DNA of 60,000 nt from Hydractinia symbiolongicarpus (lineage: Eukaryota > Cnidaria > Hydrozoa > Anthoathecata > Hydractiniidae): assembly GCF_029227915.1 (NCBI RefSeq), contig NC_079875.1, positions 10,539,001-10,599,000 on the forward strand. Reading direction: 5' to 3'. Below are positions 37,401 through 46,529 of the stretch, one piece after another; the first letter of the stretch is position 1, and every line of letters begins with the position of its first letter. The position numbers were made by a program, and so were the translations under genes. Below the pieces are notes generated by a model. It saw only the letters and a program-made list of their open reading frames with translations, searched no databases and was not told where the DNA came from.

Positions 37401-37630
37401 TAAAATTTTGCATGAGTGATATTCGTGTATATGCCTAAGATTAAGACCTAAAGACAGCACAAACAACTCTTTTTCAGCTGTGTGTGAAGGCGTGTGGTGA
37501 GTGCAACCTGGGCACTTGTAAAGCTTATAAAACTTACAGTTTCTTTATCCATCAAAAGAACTTTCATTCCTGACCCAGCGTCGTCTATCATCTTTGTGAT
37601 GTACTGCTTAACTGCTACTATCACATTCAT
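28426..37630 (-). CDS. VPS45: VPS45, Sec1/Munc18-family vacuolar protein sorting protein
   Basis: Sixteen exons on -: 37630-37538, 37279-37145, 37026-36966, 36871-36792, 35954-35886, 35805-35668, 34969-34859, 34435-34343, 33228-33076, 32235-32068, 30246-30088, 29642-29532, 29230-29109, 29029-28898 and 28522-28426 give the reading frame in phase, plus a skipped candidate exon listed separately; the coding exons total 573 residues. Human VPS45 is about 570. The match is collinear from [20 protein letters not shown] through [89 protein letters not shown] and [18 protein letters not shown] to [14 protein letters not shown] and [21 protein letters not shown] proteins bind syntaxins; VPS45 acts with syntaxin-16/Tlg2 and Rabenosyn-5 in endosome-TGN traffic. 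All introns are GT-AG except that after exon 33228-33076, which is GC-AG. The gene looks intact. Confidence 0.97.
31579..31608. repeat. Perfect 14-bp-arm palindrome in a VPS45 intron
   Basis: CAGGTATGTCTTTT and its exact reverse complement are separated by only TG. It lies in the intron between VPS45 exons 32235-32068 and 30246-30088. It could be a fold-back mini-element or an RNA hairpin. Confidence 0.85.
32590..32695 (-). other. tRNA-like / SINE-like segment in a VPS45 intron
   Basis: The minus strand reads GGAGCTCAGTGGTAGAACAC, which fits the D-arm and A-box of tRNA genes. A following segment could form an anticodon-like stem, but no clear B-box (GGTTCRANTCC) follows. It is more likely a decayed tRNA-derived SINE or tRNA pseudogene than a working tRNA gene. 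Confidence 0.3.
33062..33076 (-). promoter_or_regulatory. Non-canonical GC splice donor of VPS45
   Basis: On - the exon ends ...GATATGAAG and the intron begins GCAAGTAATT. The next exon begins GCGTTC (Ala-Phe) after TTTAG at 32236-32238. Joining at GC gives [12 protein letters not shown], as in other VPS45 proteins. Using the nearby GT (4 nt downstream) would shift the frame. Confidence 0.9.
33488..33515. repeat. Hairpin 1, 10-bp stem
   Basis: CCAGGCGCTA, loop CGGAAAAA, TAGCGCCTGG. It lies in the VPS45 intron between exons 34435-34343 and 33228-33076. It pairs in design with the hairpin at 33968-33995. Confidence 0.9.
33968..33995. repeat. Hairpin 2, 9-bp stem, same design as hairpin 1
   Basis: CCGGTCGCTA, loop CAGAAAGA, TAGCGACCGC (outermost pair broken). 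The surrounding TTTAGCC matches hairpin 1, and two stem positions differ by paired changes. Confidence 0.9.
34702..34769 (-). other. Candidate 68-nt cassette (poison) exon in VPS45
   Basis: Within the intron between exons 34969-34859 and 34435-34343 there is an open block with a strong acceptor (TCTTTTTGCAG) and a GTGTGT donor. It would encode [20 protein letters not shown] then YLR. The normal protein joins LLNQ directly to WTYQ, as in other VPS45 proteins, so this block is not constitutive. At 68 nt its inclusion would shift the frame and meet TAA 13 codons into the next exon. It may be an unproductive alternative exon or a chance open block. Confidence 0.35.
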
Positions 37631-37906
37631 TATGACCTTGCAGCTAGTGTCAATTAATTATGAAAATATTTCAATTTTGCTCTAAAAATAAGAAAATTAT
37701 TGGTTTTATTTTACCTTGCTTATTTCTTCTTGTTAATATATTGCAATGTGTTATTATAGCATTGACCATGCTTTTGTTTTTTTAGAATTTCAATTTTTGT
37801 AAATTTCTGTTGGCAAAAAAACGTAAAGCAGCAAGATTCGTAAATAAACCACATATAAAAAGTTGTGATAAAGTTAGATAAGCATATCAAAATTCATTTT
37901 TTGGTA

Positions 37907-38747
37907 CAGTACAGTCTGAATGTAATCTACCGCGGACACGAAACTCGCATGAATAGTTACACAGAACAATAGCTTTTGTTTTTTTAAGGAAATAATTGCC
38001 TTGCTGATAAACAATGACCCCACGCAATCAATTGTTTAATCACAATAGGTTCCAAGATCAATTTTAGCAATCTATTTTGCGCGAACTCTTTTGAAAATTT
38101 TAATTGCAGTAATTAAGCATTTTTTTAGATCGCATTTTAAAAGTTTAAAAACGAAAAGCCGTGATAGAAATGTTTTTTTAGATCGCATTATAAAAGTTTA
38201 AAAACGAAAAGCGGCAATAGAAATGTTTATTTAGATCGCATTATAAAAGTTTAAAAACGAAAAGCGGCAATAGAAATGTTTATTTAGATCGCATTTTAAA
38301 AGCTTAAAATCGAAAAGAGGCGATAGAGATGTTTTTTTAATCGCATTTTAAAAGTTTAGAAACGAAAAGCGGCATTAAATAGTTGTGAACAATGCTTCTC
38401 GTATGTTTCTTAGATAAAACGCGCTGGAATTTTTTTAAATAATTAAATCAACAATACATTCTCGCACAATGTATTTTAAAACTTTGCGAAAGAATTTTAT
38501 TATTTAATTACTTCACGCTAATACCTAAGGGAATAGCTTATCAATACATTTACACAATGCATTTGGCTATTAGAAAAAATATAATTGCTCCGATATTTCT
38601 TCGCAAGCGCATTGTTTCTTAACACGCATATATAAACTCGCAAAACGCTCAAGGGATTTAATTATAACAAAAGACAAACGACTGCCGTCCTCCACGCAAA
38701 GGTGTGATATTAGCATGTTTGCGGTAGATTACATTCAGACTGTACTG
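37907..38747. mobile_element. Non-autonomous TA-flanked DNA transposon, 841 bp
   Basis: Perfect 27-bp terminal inverted repeats begin CAGTACAGTCTGAATGTAAT and continue CTACCGC. TA is present on both sides (37905-37906 and 38748-38749), as left by Tc1/mariner/pogo-type insertion. It has no transposase frame, and the interior contains a 53-bp tandem repeat. It lies 277 bp upstream of the VPS45 start codon. Confidence 0.88.
38121..38375. repeat. 53-bp minisatellite, about 5 copies
   Basis: AGATCGCATT recurs at 38127, 38180, 38233 and 38286, exactly 53 bp apart, with a fifth diverged copy near 38338. Each unit has AAAAGTTTAAAAACGAAAAG and a GCGGCAATAGAAATG-type end. It lies wholly inside the 841-bp transposon. 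Confidence 0.9.
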
Positions 38748-38749
38748 TA

Positions 38750-41700
38750 GTTTTTTTACTTAGCAAATGTAAGTGTTGATTCTATATTTTGATTTTGGAT
38801 ATTATTGTTAACCATACATAATGTGGTCCTGTAATAAGTGCAGACACATTAATACATTTTAAACCCTAATTTTCTGTAACTTTGTCTTGTTTTTATTAAA
38901 ATAGAAAGATTTCCATCTCATTCTTTCAATTACTAACTCAATTTTTATTTTAATTTTACGGTGGTCAAAACAAGTAGTCTTGCTCACAAATACTTAACAT
39001 TAGATACAGGTCTGTTTAAAACAAAGAAAGCCAGACTAACATGTGAAACTAATTTCGACAGAGTGTTTTAAATTTATTGTAACTTAGGATTTCATAGGGC
39101 TAAACGTAAAGAAAGCAATTTTCGCACTTATTAGAATACAAGCCTATCAAAAAAGGGAGGAAAGCGATCACTCTTGCTCACGCAAAGAATTTGGGAAATG
39201 AGAAACTAGTTGAGCCATAAATTGCTCACCCAATTCCCAATTTGTCTGGCTGAGCAATATCAATTCATCTCCCACGGAAATCAATGTTATCTTTCTTTAC
39301 ATTAAAAAATAAATAAAATATATAAAAGAGACAAGATAAAATAGATAAAAAAATGTATATAATAAAATGTGTGTTTAAAAACTTTTTCAGTTCAGTTCAA
39401 CCTTATTAAGATGTTCGCCCAGTCTAAATTATTGTTACTTTGGGTGAGCAATTTGTTCTTACTTTCTTATTGATATGCTTGGAATAGTGTGGCAGTTTCT
39501 AAATCACATTGGCAAAATTTAGAGCTCATTTTTAAATTTTGAGCTCAACAAAACACAAAAAAATGTTTTAGCCACCTCCTAAATTAAAAGCTTTTTTTTA
39601 CCGGAGATAAATAATACACAACAAAAAATAAATTAAATGCGTAAAGTTCAAGGCAGAAAAAACGGCATTTTATCAAATATATTTTAGGGTTTTCTGTAAT
39701 GATTTAATTATCCAAAAGTGCTGACAAACTGTTTTTAATGATGTAGTTGCAGAGCCAAAAAAATGTCAATTCATTTGTCGCTTAGGGTTTGTTTGTGCAT
39801 TGCCGTAGGATCTAATCGAACTATACTCTGGAAAAACAATTCCTTTTTTTCGTTATATTATCTTTGGCTTTTTTTACGCACGTGTGATTGCACAGAGTCC
39901 GAGGGACTTCTCATTTGCAATTTTAGCACAGAAAATTATTACAGACAGTATCATGTTTTAAAAATGCGTTGTTTTATATGTCTGTGAATGCTGACAAATG
40001 TCTTGAATTACAAAGATTGCCACTGCCCTTAACCCTATTCAAGCTTTAAAGAGGGCTGATTCAAGACCCCTTAACCAACCCACCTCTACCCTTTTTTATA
40101 TGTGCGACATGTTGAACGTTCAGTAAATTTCACAAGCTGCATCTCAAATAAAATTCCTTTGGAATAAAAATCATGCACAACCTGCATCTCAAATAAAAGT
40201 TCTTGAAATAAATTTAATATCTCGTTTAATATCACAGCAGCAGCAGCTGTGTGAGAAGATATATGCAGAATTATTTTTATCTTTTTTAAAAAAATTGTTT
40301 AAGAGAACTTTGTGGAAAATCATTTTTATCTTTTTAAAAAAAACAATTGTTTGTAAAGAACTTTCGTTTTACTTTGTCACGCAAAGATGTTCTGCCTATA
40401 ACAGTCTACAGCAATGTACAGTACAGTAAAAAGTGAATATCATGCATACATTTAAAAAAGTTTGCCTGTGTAAAACATTTGGGTGTACAAAGTGAATGTA
40501 CTCAGATCTATATCAGAATGGGGCCTGGGGATGTTGTATATATAACATCCTGGCAAGGAAGATAAAAATTGCAGAATAAAACAGTCTGGGGAAGAAATAA
40601 ACTGACTCCAATTTAATTATTTGTTCTATGGGCCCAACCTACGCTAATTTTTACGAAAACAAAAGAAGAAGAATATCAAATAAATATAAGAATAATATAA
40701 AAGTTTTAAATAAAAAACATTAAAAAAAAAACATTTTCTCATCCCATCTCATGAAAATATAATGAGCATAGAAGATATCAATGATGTTATTTTTTGTTGG
40801 TTGAATGTCCATCTACAATTTTACTAAACAAGGTGAATCAATAACGTTACTTTAGGATCACCATTGGTAAGGCCACTGGAAGTTGATTCTTTGTTTGTGG
40901 TAATTTGTTGCGATAAAACTAAAATGTGTGGTGTGCTAATTTTATCACAAAAATAGTTATATATGTCTTAAACAGAAGTTTAAATTGTTATGTGATATAT
41001 AACAAAAAATAGCTATGTTCGCTAAAATAGTTGTAATACAAGTGAAAAGCAAGACAGATTATTGTTGTAACACCCTCCATCGTTATAATTGATATATAAT
41101 GTTTAAAATTACACTAGCTAAACTGTAATAAAGCAAGAGTTTGGTCGATACCATTTAGGAAAAATAATTAAAACAATATAGAATACGCTTGTGTTACGCA
41201 CCCTCCTCCGTTATGAATTTAAAAAAAATGATTTTAACGCTAAATATTCTCAAATAAACTACCTAAACATAAATTTAGATTTTCCTATAAAACTGCGCAA
41301 AAAACATTAAAATAACACTAAAATTGTTTGTTTTATTATTTCAAGTAGGAGAAGAATAACTAGCCGTAAAAGTTTCGAAACAGCGCAAGTATAACTTGCT
41401 GTTATATTTCAAAACAATACAAGTATATTCTGTACAACTTTTAAAACAGCACAAGAATAATTCTTGCTGTATAACTTTCAAAACAACACAAGAAAAATTC
41501 TTGCTGTATTAACTTTTAAAAACAAGTTTTCGATCATGCAAGTATTTTTATCTTTTCACCTTGAGAACTACATATTTTTTAGTGAGACAAATTATGCGAA
41601 AATACATAGAAAAAAAACTGTTGTCGTAACACCCTCCTCCGTTTTTATTTTTATTATTCTTTTTGTTGTTTCGACCATACATTCTCGATAAAATTATTTT

Positions 41701-41790
41701 CATTTTGCCAACCGACCCTCCGTAAGTTACTATCGACATCGCTCGTAAACAACTAATTAAATTGGAATCGCCTTAGGCTGGACAATAAAA
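38750..41790. other. Intergenic stretch with a short tandem repeat
   Basis: No supported gene. At about 41380-41520 a unit of roughly 44 bp (AACTTTTAAAACAGCACAAG followed by AATAATTCTTGCTGTAT) is repeated about three times with variation. Open frames at 39763-39987 and 41464-41691 have no supporting context. Confidence 0.45.
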
Positions 41791-42047
41791 AAATAGGTTG
41801 TTTTAGTTTTTTGCTGATATCAGCGGTGCAGAAAAAAAGAATTGGCACAATATAGTTTATTGGTTGCCTGTAATGAGTGCCGGTTAAGACGCTGATCAAA
41901 ATAATGTATAGGATTGCCGAGGAGATAAAAGGGTTAAAATGTTGCTGATGTTAGCAAAGGCATGCCAAAACACACATAAATATTTTTTTGGTAACTTATT
42001 TACCTGCTACTTTCATCTTATAGATCTTGAAATGCTGAAATGCTGTA

Positions 42048-42235
42048 CAGTGCCGATCGCGAGTAAAGCTACACATTTTCGAGAGTAAGAGTACAAAAAT
42101 AAAACAGTGAGAGTGCGAGTAATTCACTCCCGAGTACAACGCGAGTACAACTAAAATGATATTACTCGCATTTTTGTTAATCATACTCTCAATGATTAAT
42201 TATATTTTTACTCGCAAGTGTACTCACATAAGTAC
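42048..42235. repeat. Left terminal inverted repeat and subterminal GAGT array
   Basis: The repeat of about 50 bp is followed by clustered GCGAGT, CGAGTAC and ACTCGC motifs in both orientations. Such arrays commonly serve as multiple binding sites for a transposase or accessory protein. That role is inferred. Confidence 0.8.
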
Positions 42236-42279
42236 AGTTTTTAAAGTCAAAGTAATACGCGCGTGAACACATTTAATTT

Positions 42280-42520
42280 TTTTGCGAGAGATATTAAATT
42301 GTAAACGTTAAAAAAATCAAGTTAAAAAAATTAAACTTTTTTTGCGAGAGATAATAAATTGTAAACTTTAAAAAAATTAGGTTAAAAAAATTAAACTTTT
42401 TTTGCGAGAGATATTAAATTGTAAACTTTAAAAAAAATTAAGTTAAAAAAATTAAACTTTTCTTGCGAGAGATATTATATTGTAAACTTTAAAAAAATTA
42501 AGTTAAAAAAATTAAACTTT
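42280..42520. repeat. 60-bp tandem repeat inside the mariner-type element, 4 copies
   Basis: TTTTTTGCGAGAGATATTAA followed by ATTGTAAAC and an A/T-rich tail recurs with GCGAGAG at 42284, 42344, 42404 and 42465. The GCGAGAG core resembles the subterminal GCGAGT motif. It lies between the left terminal region and the transposase 3' end. Confidence 0.9.
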
Positions 42521-42799
42521 AATTTTAAATAGTGAAAAAGACTGTGTTGTTTAGAAAGTAAAACAAATTTATTGTGGCATAAAAAAACTGAGAGTAAGAG
42601 ATTACATGTTTTTTTTTAATTTTTTTTTTGCCTATTAATAAAAAGTCTGTGCCCAGAACTACGTTTCAATATCATCAAAAACATTGAGGATAAAAAGAGA
42701 AAAAACAAACAACAACAAAAGTATAGTAAAAAATGTATTAGTTGTTAAAATGAAAGTATATATACAAATAACTTTTACCGTTCAGTTTGAATGTTCAGT

Positions 42800-42805
42800 T
42801 TTATT
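42800..42805 (-). promoter_or_regulatory. Candidate poly(A) signal of the transposase gene
   Basis: AATAAA on -, about 16 bp beyond the stop codon at 42821. Position and strand fit the transposase gene. Confidence 0.5.
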
Positions 42806-42820
42806 ACATAAAGTAGTTTT

Positions 42821-43840
42821 TTAAAAACCAGATGCCTTTCCGTTTCTTTCAATGACTTTCGGAATTACCTTGCGTAAGTGTGAAATATACTTTCGGCATT
42901 TTTCTGGCGTCACAGCCGACCATATTTCCGAAATTGCATTTACCAATTCTTCTTTCGTGTGCGGTTTATAATCATTTCGAATTTTTTCCTTCATTTCATG
43001 CCAAAAGTTTTCTATAGGGTTCATGTCTGGTGATTCAGGCGGGGTTTTCCACCAGTTTATTTGATTTTCCTGCATCACTTGCGACGCTTTCAAACTGGTG
43101 TGTTTGGGGTCGTTATCTTGCATAAACCTATGCCCATCTGGAAATACATCGGAAATAAACGGTTTCAACGTATTTTTTAAAATTTCTTCAGAGTAGAACT
43201 CTTTGTCCATTATGCCGTGAAAAATTAAAATTGGAGATGCGCCACGTTTTGATATGCATCCCCAAACGTTAAGTTTAAAAGGATGTTTTGGTTTTCCTTT
43301 TAATTTTGCTGGCTCCCACCAGCGATGAAAAGATACCTTTCCGTTCCAGTCCATTTGAATGCAACTCTCGTCTGTCCATAAAACATTGCCGAAATCATCT
43401 TCCATTTCTTGTACTTTTTTAGCGAAGATAAGCCTTTTTTGACGATTTACTTCCCTTACAAGTTGACAGTACTTTGTCCCAGTGGAGTACCAACCGAGAC
43501 CACGTCTTAATCTTTTGATTTTACTTGTAGAAAAGCTAACATTAAATTGCTGAAGCAAAAGTTGTCCAAGCTTGTTAGCAGTGAGTTCGTCGTTTTTCTC
43601 CATGCAGGTGTCGATAAAATCGAGAATGGGGTTTGTAACATTTATTGGTGACTTCGGTTTCCTTGGAAGATTTGCGATAGAATGATGCTTGGCCCACTTT
43701 TGAAAAAGACGATATATCGCTGACCTTCCAACATTATATCCTTCACTTTTAAGTCTTTTCTTAATTTCGGTGACACCAAGGTTTTCATTTTTTAAATTGA
43801 TAATTCTTTGACGAACATGATCAGGTAATTGTTTCCCCAT
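42821..43840 (-). CDS. Tc1/mariner DD34E transposase, intact
   Basis: An uninterrupted 339-residue frame. Residues about 1-115 form the paired helix-turn-helix region that binds the inverted repeats (LPDHVRQRIINLKNENLGVT; GRSAIYRLFQKW; ELTANKLGQLLLQQFNVSFS). The catalytic domain has LWTDES (first Asp), FMQDNDPKHTS (second Asp) and SPDMNPIENFW (Glu). Exactly 34 residues lie between the second Asp and the Glu, so it is DD34E. The length is typical of Tc1-like transposases, which excise and insert DNA at TA sites. No stop, frameshift or intron is seen and all three catalytic residues are present, so it may be active. It is divergent from the BEN-like gene across 76 bp. Confidence 0.95.
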   Translation of the reverse strand: MGKQLPDHVRQRIINLKNENLGVTEIKKRLKSEGYNVGRSAIYRLFQKWAKHHSIANLPRKPKSPINVTNPILDFIDTCMEKNDELTANKLGQLLLQQFNVSFSTSKIKRLRRGLGWYSTGTKYCQLVREVNRQKRLIFAKKVQEMEDDFGNVLWTDESCIQMDWNGKVSFHRWWEPAKLKGKPKHPFKLNVWGCISKRGASPILIFHGIMDKEFYSEEILKNTLKPFISDVFPDGHRFMQDNDPKHTSLKASQVMQENQINWWKTPPESPDMNPIENFWHEMKEKIRNDYKPHTKEELVNAISEIWSAVTPEKCRKYISHLRKVIPKVIERNGKASGF

Positions 43841-43916
43841 TTCGAGTGCTCCTTCTTTTTGGTTTGTTGATAAGATAGGAATTCATTTTAAGTGTCTTCA
43901 TTTATCTGAGTTCACT
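43841..43916. promoter_or_regulatory. Shared divergent promoter region of the two element genes
   Basis: Only 76 bp separate the start codons of the transposase (-) and the BEN-like gene (+). Both promoters and 5' leaders must lie in or overlap this gap or the coding regions. It includes TTCGAGTGCTC, close to the GAGT motifs at the element's ends, which could allow self-regulation. That is inference. Confidence 0.5.
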
Positions 43917-45447
43917 ATGGCATCATCATTTTTCAGTCAAACAAGAGTTAAAACATACAAATATGCATGCGTCTTCTTCGATGAAGATAAATGTATTGGT
44001 TCTGTCAAAACTAAAGATATTGTAAATAGGGAAGAAAAGTTACTGAGCGTTGACGACAATGTATTTGTGCGATGGGGTAGCGGAAAGAATGTACAAAATC
44101 ACAAAGCTACAATTTTATTTCTAAACAGTAAGTATAGTTTTGTAAACGACCTAAAGAAAAACAGAGGCTAAGTTAAATTTTTACTGTTAGTAATAATGAT
44201 TTTTTTCTTTCTTTTTAGATGAATGGTCAAATTGCACACAGTTTGAAAGAGATTGGTTGAACAACGAGAAAACATTTATCATCGAAGAGGTCGGAGAAAA
44301 AAAAAAAGAAGAAAAAATAAAAAACATTAAAAACAATAAAAAACGGACAACAGGCGAAACATTAGTAAAACCTCAGAAGAAGTTCGTCAAAAAGGATGTT
44401 AGTTTATAAAAAATTTGTCGTAAGAATCAGCACAGAAATTTTATTCTTTATCTAATTTATGTATTATAAACTTCTTTTTAGAGTGCAGCTGTTGATAAAA
44501 GACAACCTTCATTAGTAGAAATAAATTACAAAGTCCCACAACTAAATTACCAAGTTGATTTTAGTGATGTTTTACGAGAACCGCGGAAGGCACAAAATGG
44601 TAAAGTAGAAAACACCGCCGAAGAACCGCCAAAGGATAAAGTGGAAAACACCGCCGAAGAAACGCCGAAGACGCAAAACGATGAAGTTGAAAACACATTC
44701 TCCTTTCTAAAGTTATTGGTTTCACCTGGAAAACCACTGCCATCATTTTCGCCACCTACTTCGACACTATCCACTTCTATTCTTCCCGACCTACCTTTTT
44801 CTCCGCCTTCACCAGCCAGACCTCTGCAATCAACACCTGCCGTTAGAACAACACTTTTTCCGAATTATCCCGAGCAAACAAAGCAGTGCACGTGCGATTG
44901 TGCTGCTATGCGACAAATCATTGAAAGACTAGAAAAGCGACTAGCTGCGTTGGAAGGGAATGCAATTGCCTTATCCGCAAACTTTATCGACGACAGTGAC
45001 GAAGCATTACCTTCAGTCCAGGGGTTGTCTCCACTAAAGGCGATGCAGAGGACGAATATTGATGATGACGATTTTCAAATAAATGAAAGATTAAATAGAA
45101 AAAAATACAAGGTGGACACAGCTCCTACTATAGAAATTCCGACCGAATTCTGGCCGATAGCCAATGAAGTGAGACAAGGGGCGACATCTTTCAAAAACTT
45201 TAGCTATCTGTTGCTGGCTAAATTATTTGACCACAAGGAGCTTGTAGGAAGAAATTGTCGAGGAGTTAAAAAACCTGCGATTGATGGCTACAAACAAGAT
45301 ATTGTTAAAGCTTTTTGTTGGAAGTTTTATCCAACCAACATGGCTGCACCGGGTGCATGGAGGGACTGTCAACGTGCAATTGATGAATTTATACGACGTA
45401 GCAACAGAACAAAGAAAAATTATAAATCATGCATGTTGCAGTCATAA
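43917..45447 (+). CDS. BEN-like-domain accessory protein of the mariner-type element
   Basis: Three exons, 43917-44127, 44219-44397 and 44482-45447, with GT-AG introns and consistent phases (1, then 0), give 451 residues. The N-terminus (YKYACVFFDEDKCIGSVKTK ... DDNVFVRWGSGKNVQNHKAT) looks like a small beta-rich module of the kind seen before BEN domains in cnidarian proteins. Next come a Lys/Glu-rich region, repeated KVENTAEE units and a Pro/Ser-rich linker. A Cys cluster (CTCDCAAM) precedes a coiled coil (MRQIIERLEKRLAALEGNA). The C-terminal about 110 residues (FWPIANEVRQGATSFKNFSY, LLLAKLFDHKELVGRNCRGV, KKPAIDGYKQDIVKAF) follow the BEN pattern: a helical fold with LF--EEL, G-RG and a later R-AIDE-IR helix. 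BEN domains bind DNA or chromatin. The family call is by pattern only. Confidence 0.75.
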
Positions 45448-45949
45448 AACTCTTTCAGTTAATAACTTTTTTGTAAATATTTTTTTAGATGTAAATATTT
45501 TTTATTTTTAGATTTTTTTAAAAAAATATATCATTAAACATTAAACTGTTTTTTTTTATAAAAAAAATCCCTCACGTTATTTTGTTGCTTCGATCTTTAA
45601 ACATCCCAACAAAAACAAAAAGATAACAAGCTTAGTGACGTCCTGTTTCTACGGCGATATTTTAAAATTATACAGATTGTTGTCTGAGTTATAAAGCAAT
45701 GTTTGTTGAAAAATATTCAGAAAGCAAAGTCTGCATGTGGCAATTGATCACCATAACTATAATTAGATATCATTCTGACTCTGTGTTTGCGAAAGAACAT
45801 GCTGGAAGTGATTTCACATAACGAAAGTAGCGAAAGCATTTAAAGAAGAGACACAAAAGTTGAACTTAAAAATTTATTTTTTAATTATAAACTAAATTAA
45901 AAAAAAATTAAATGGTGAATTAAAATTAATGTCTTATGTTTTTCTTTAA

Positions 45950-46150
45950 TATAACTCGCGAGTAACATGATATATTTTTTTAAAGATTTACTCGCGGGTA
46001 GTTTAATTATTGCGTACTCGCGTTATTAAAAAGATTACTCTCGTTTATTTTACTCGCACTCGCATTGTACTCTCACTCTGAACTATTTTACTCGCATTTA
46101 TTTGCACTCGTACTCTCAAAGATGTGTAGCTTTACTCGCGATCGGCACTG
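45950..46150. repeat. Right terminal inverted repeat and subterminal ACTCGC array
   Basis: Reading inward from 46150 the repeat mirrors the left end. Between about 45950 and 46140 there are many TACTCGC motifs (ACTCGCGAGTAAC, ACTCGCGGGTAG, ACTCGCGTTATT, ACTCGCACTCGCATTG, ACTCGCATTTA), spaced roughly every 15-40 bp. Confidence 0.8.
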
Positions 46151-46529
46151 TACTTTTGACAAATGGTTGCAGATATTTTAAGGTTTAAAGGTTTTTTAAT
46201 GACGTCATCAACCTGTCCATTCCGAAACTGATTTGGGGACCCAGGTTTGTGAAACTTACCCAAATTGGTCACTAGTTACCAACGTGGTAAAAAATCATTG
46301 ACCTCACCGCCTCGTTTCCAAGTTATTTGGCCTCAAAATTTTAGGTGCACTGTAATGGCTTTATTAATTTAATATAGGATATTGACGTTAAAGTAGTGTT
46401 ATTGCCGTTGCACCGTAATGTCAGGAAAATTAACATATTAGCTTTTTCGGCAACATAAAAGGAAAATGAACACATCCACTTTACAGACACACACACACAC
46501 AGTCTCTGTATTATTATAAAGATGTTATT

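Larger units (their letters stand above)
42048..46150. mobile_element. Complete 4,103-bp two-gene Tc1/mariner-type transposon
   Basis: Both ends start CAGTGCCGATCGCGAGTAAA and continue GCTACACAT. The match goes on imperfectly to about 50 bp. TA flanks both sides (42046-42047 and 46151-46152). Inside are an intact DD34E transposase (minus, 42821-43840) and a three-exon BEN-like gene (plus, 43917-45447). The two are divergent with 76 bp between start codons. Both subterminal regions carry many ACTCGC/GCGAGT motifs. Near-identical ends and two open genes suggest recent or current activity. Confidence 0.9.
41800..46522 (-). mobile_element. Old Helitron split by a mariner-type insertion
   Basis: The 5' end is at 46522 on -, reading A^TCTTTATAATAATACAGAG. 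The core then runs leftward with GGCCTCAAAATTTTAGG and ACCTGGGT-type segments shared with the copies at 47982 and 52532. It reaches ...GCAACCATTTGTCAAAAG, where the 4.1-kb element begins. Left of that element, at 41890-42047, more of the Helitron follows on - (CTTGAAACGC-type and AAGATCTATA-like segments, one small deletion). A clean CTAG end was not found on the left, so that border is approximate. Confidence 0.65.

Noticed and set aside
39763-39987. 74-codon Cys-containing frame on + with a signal-like start
   Set aside because: No splice partners, no family match and an AT-rich context; insufficient support.
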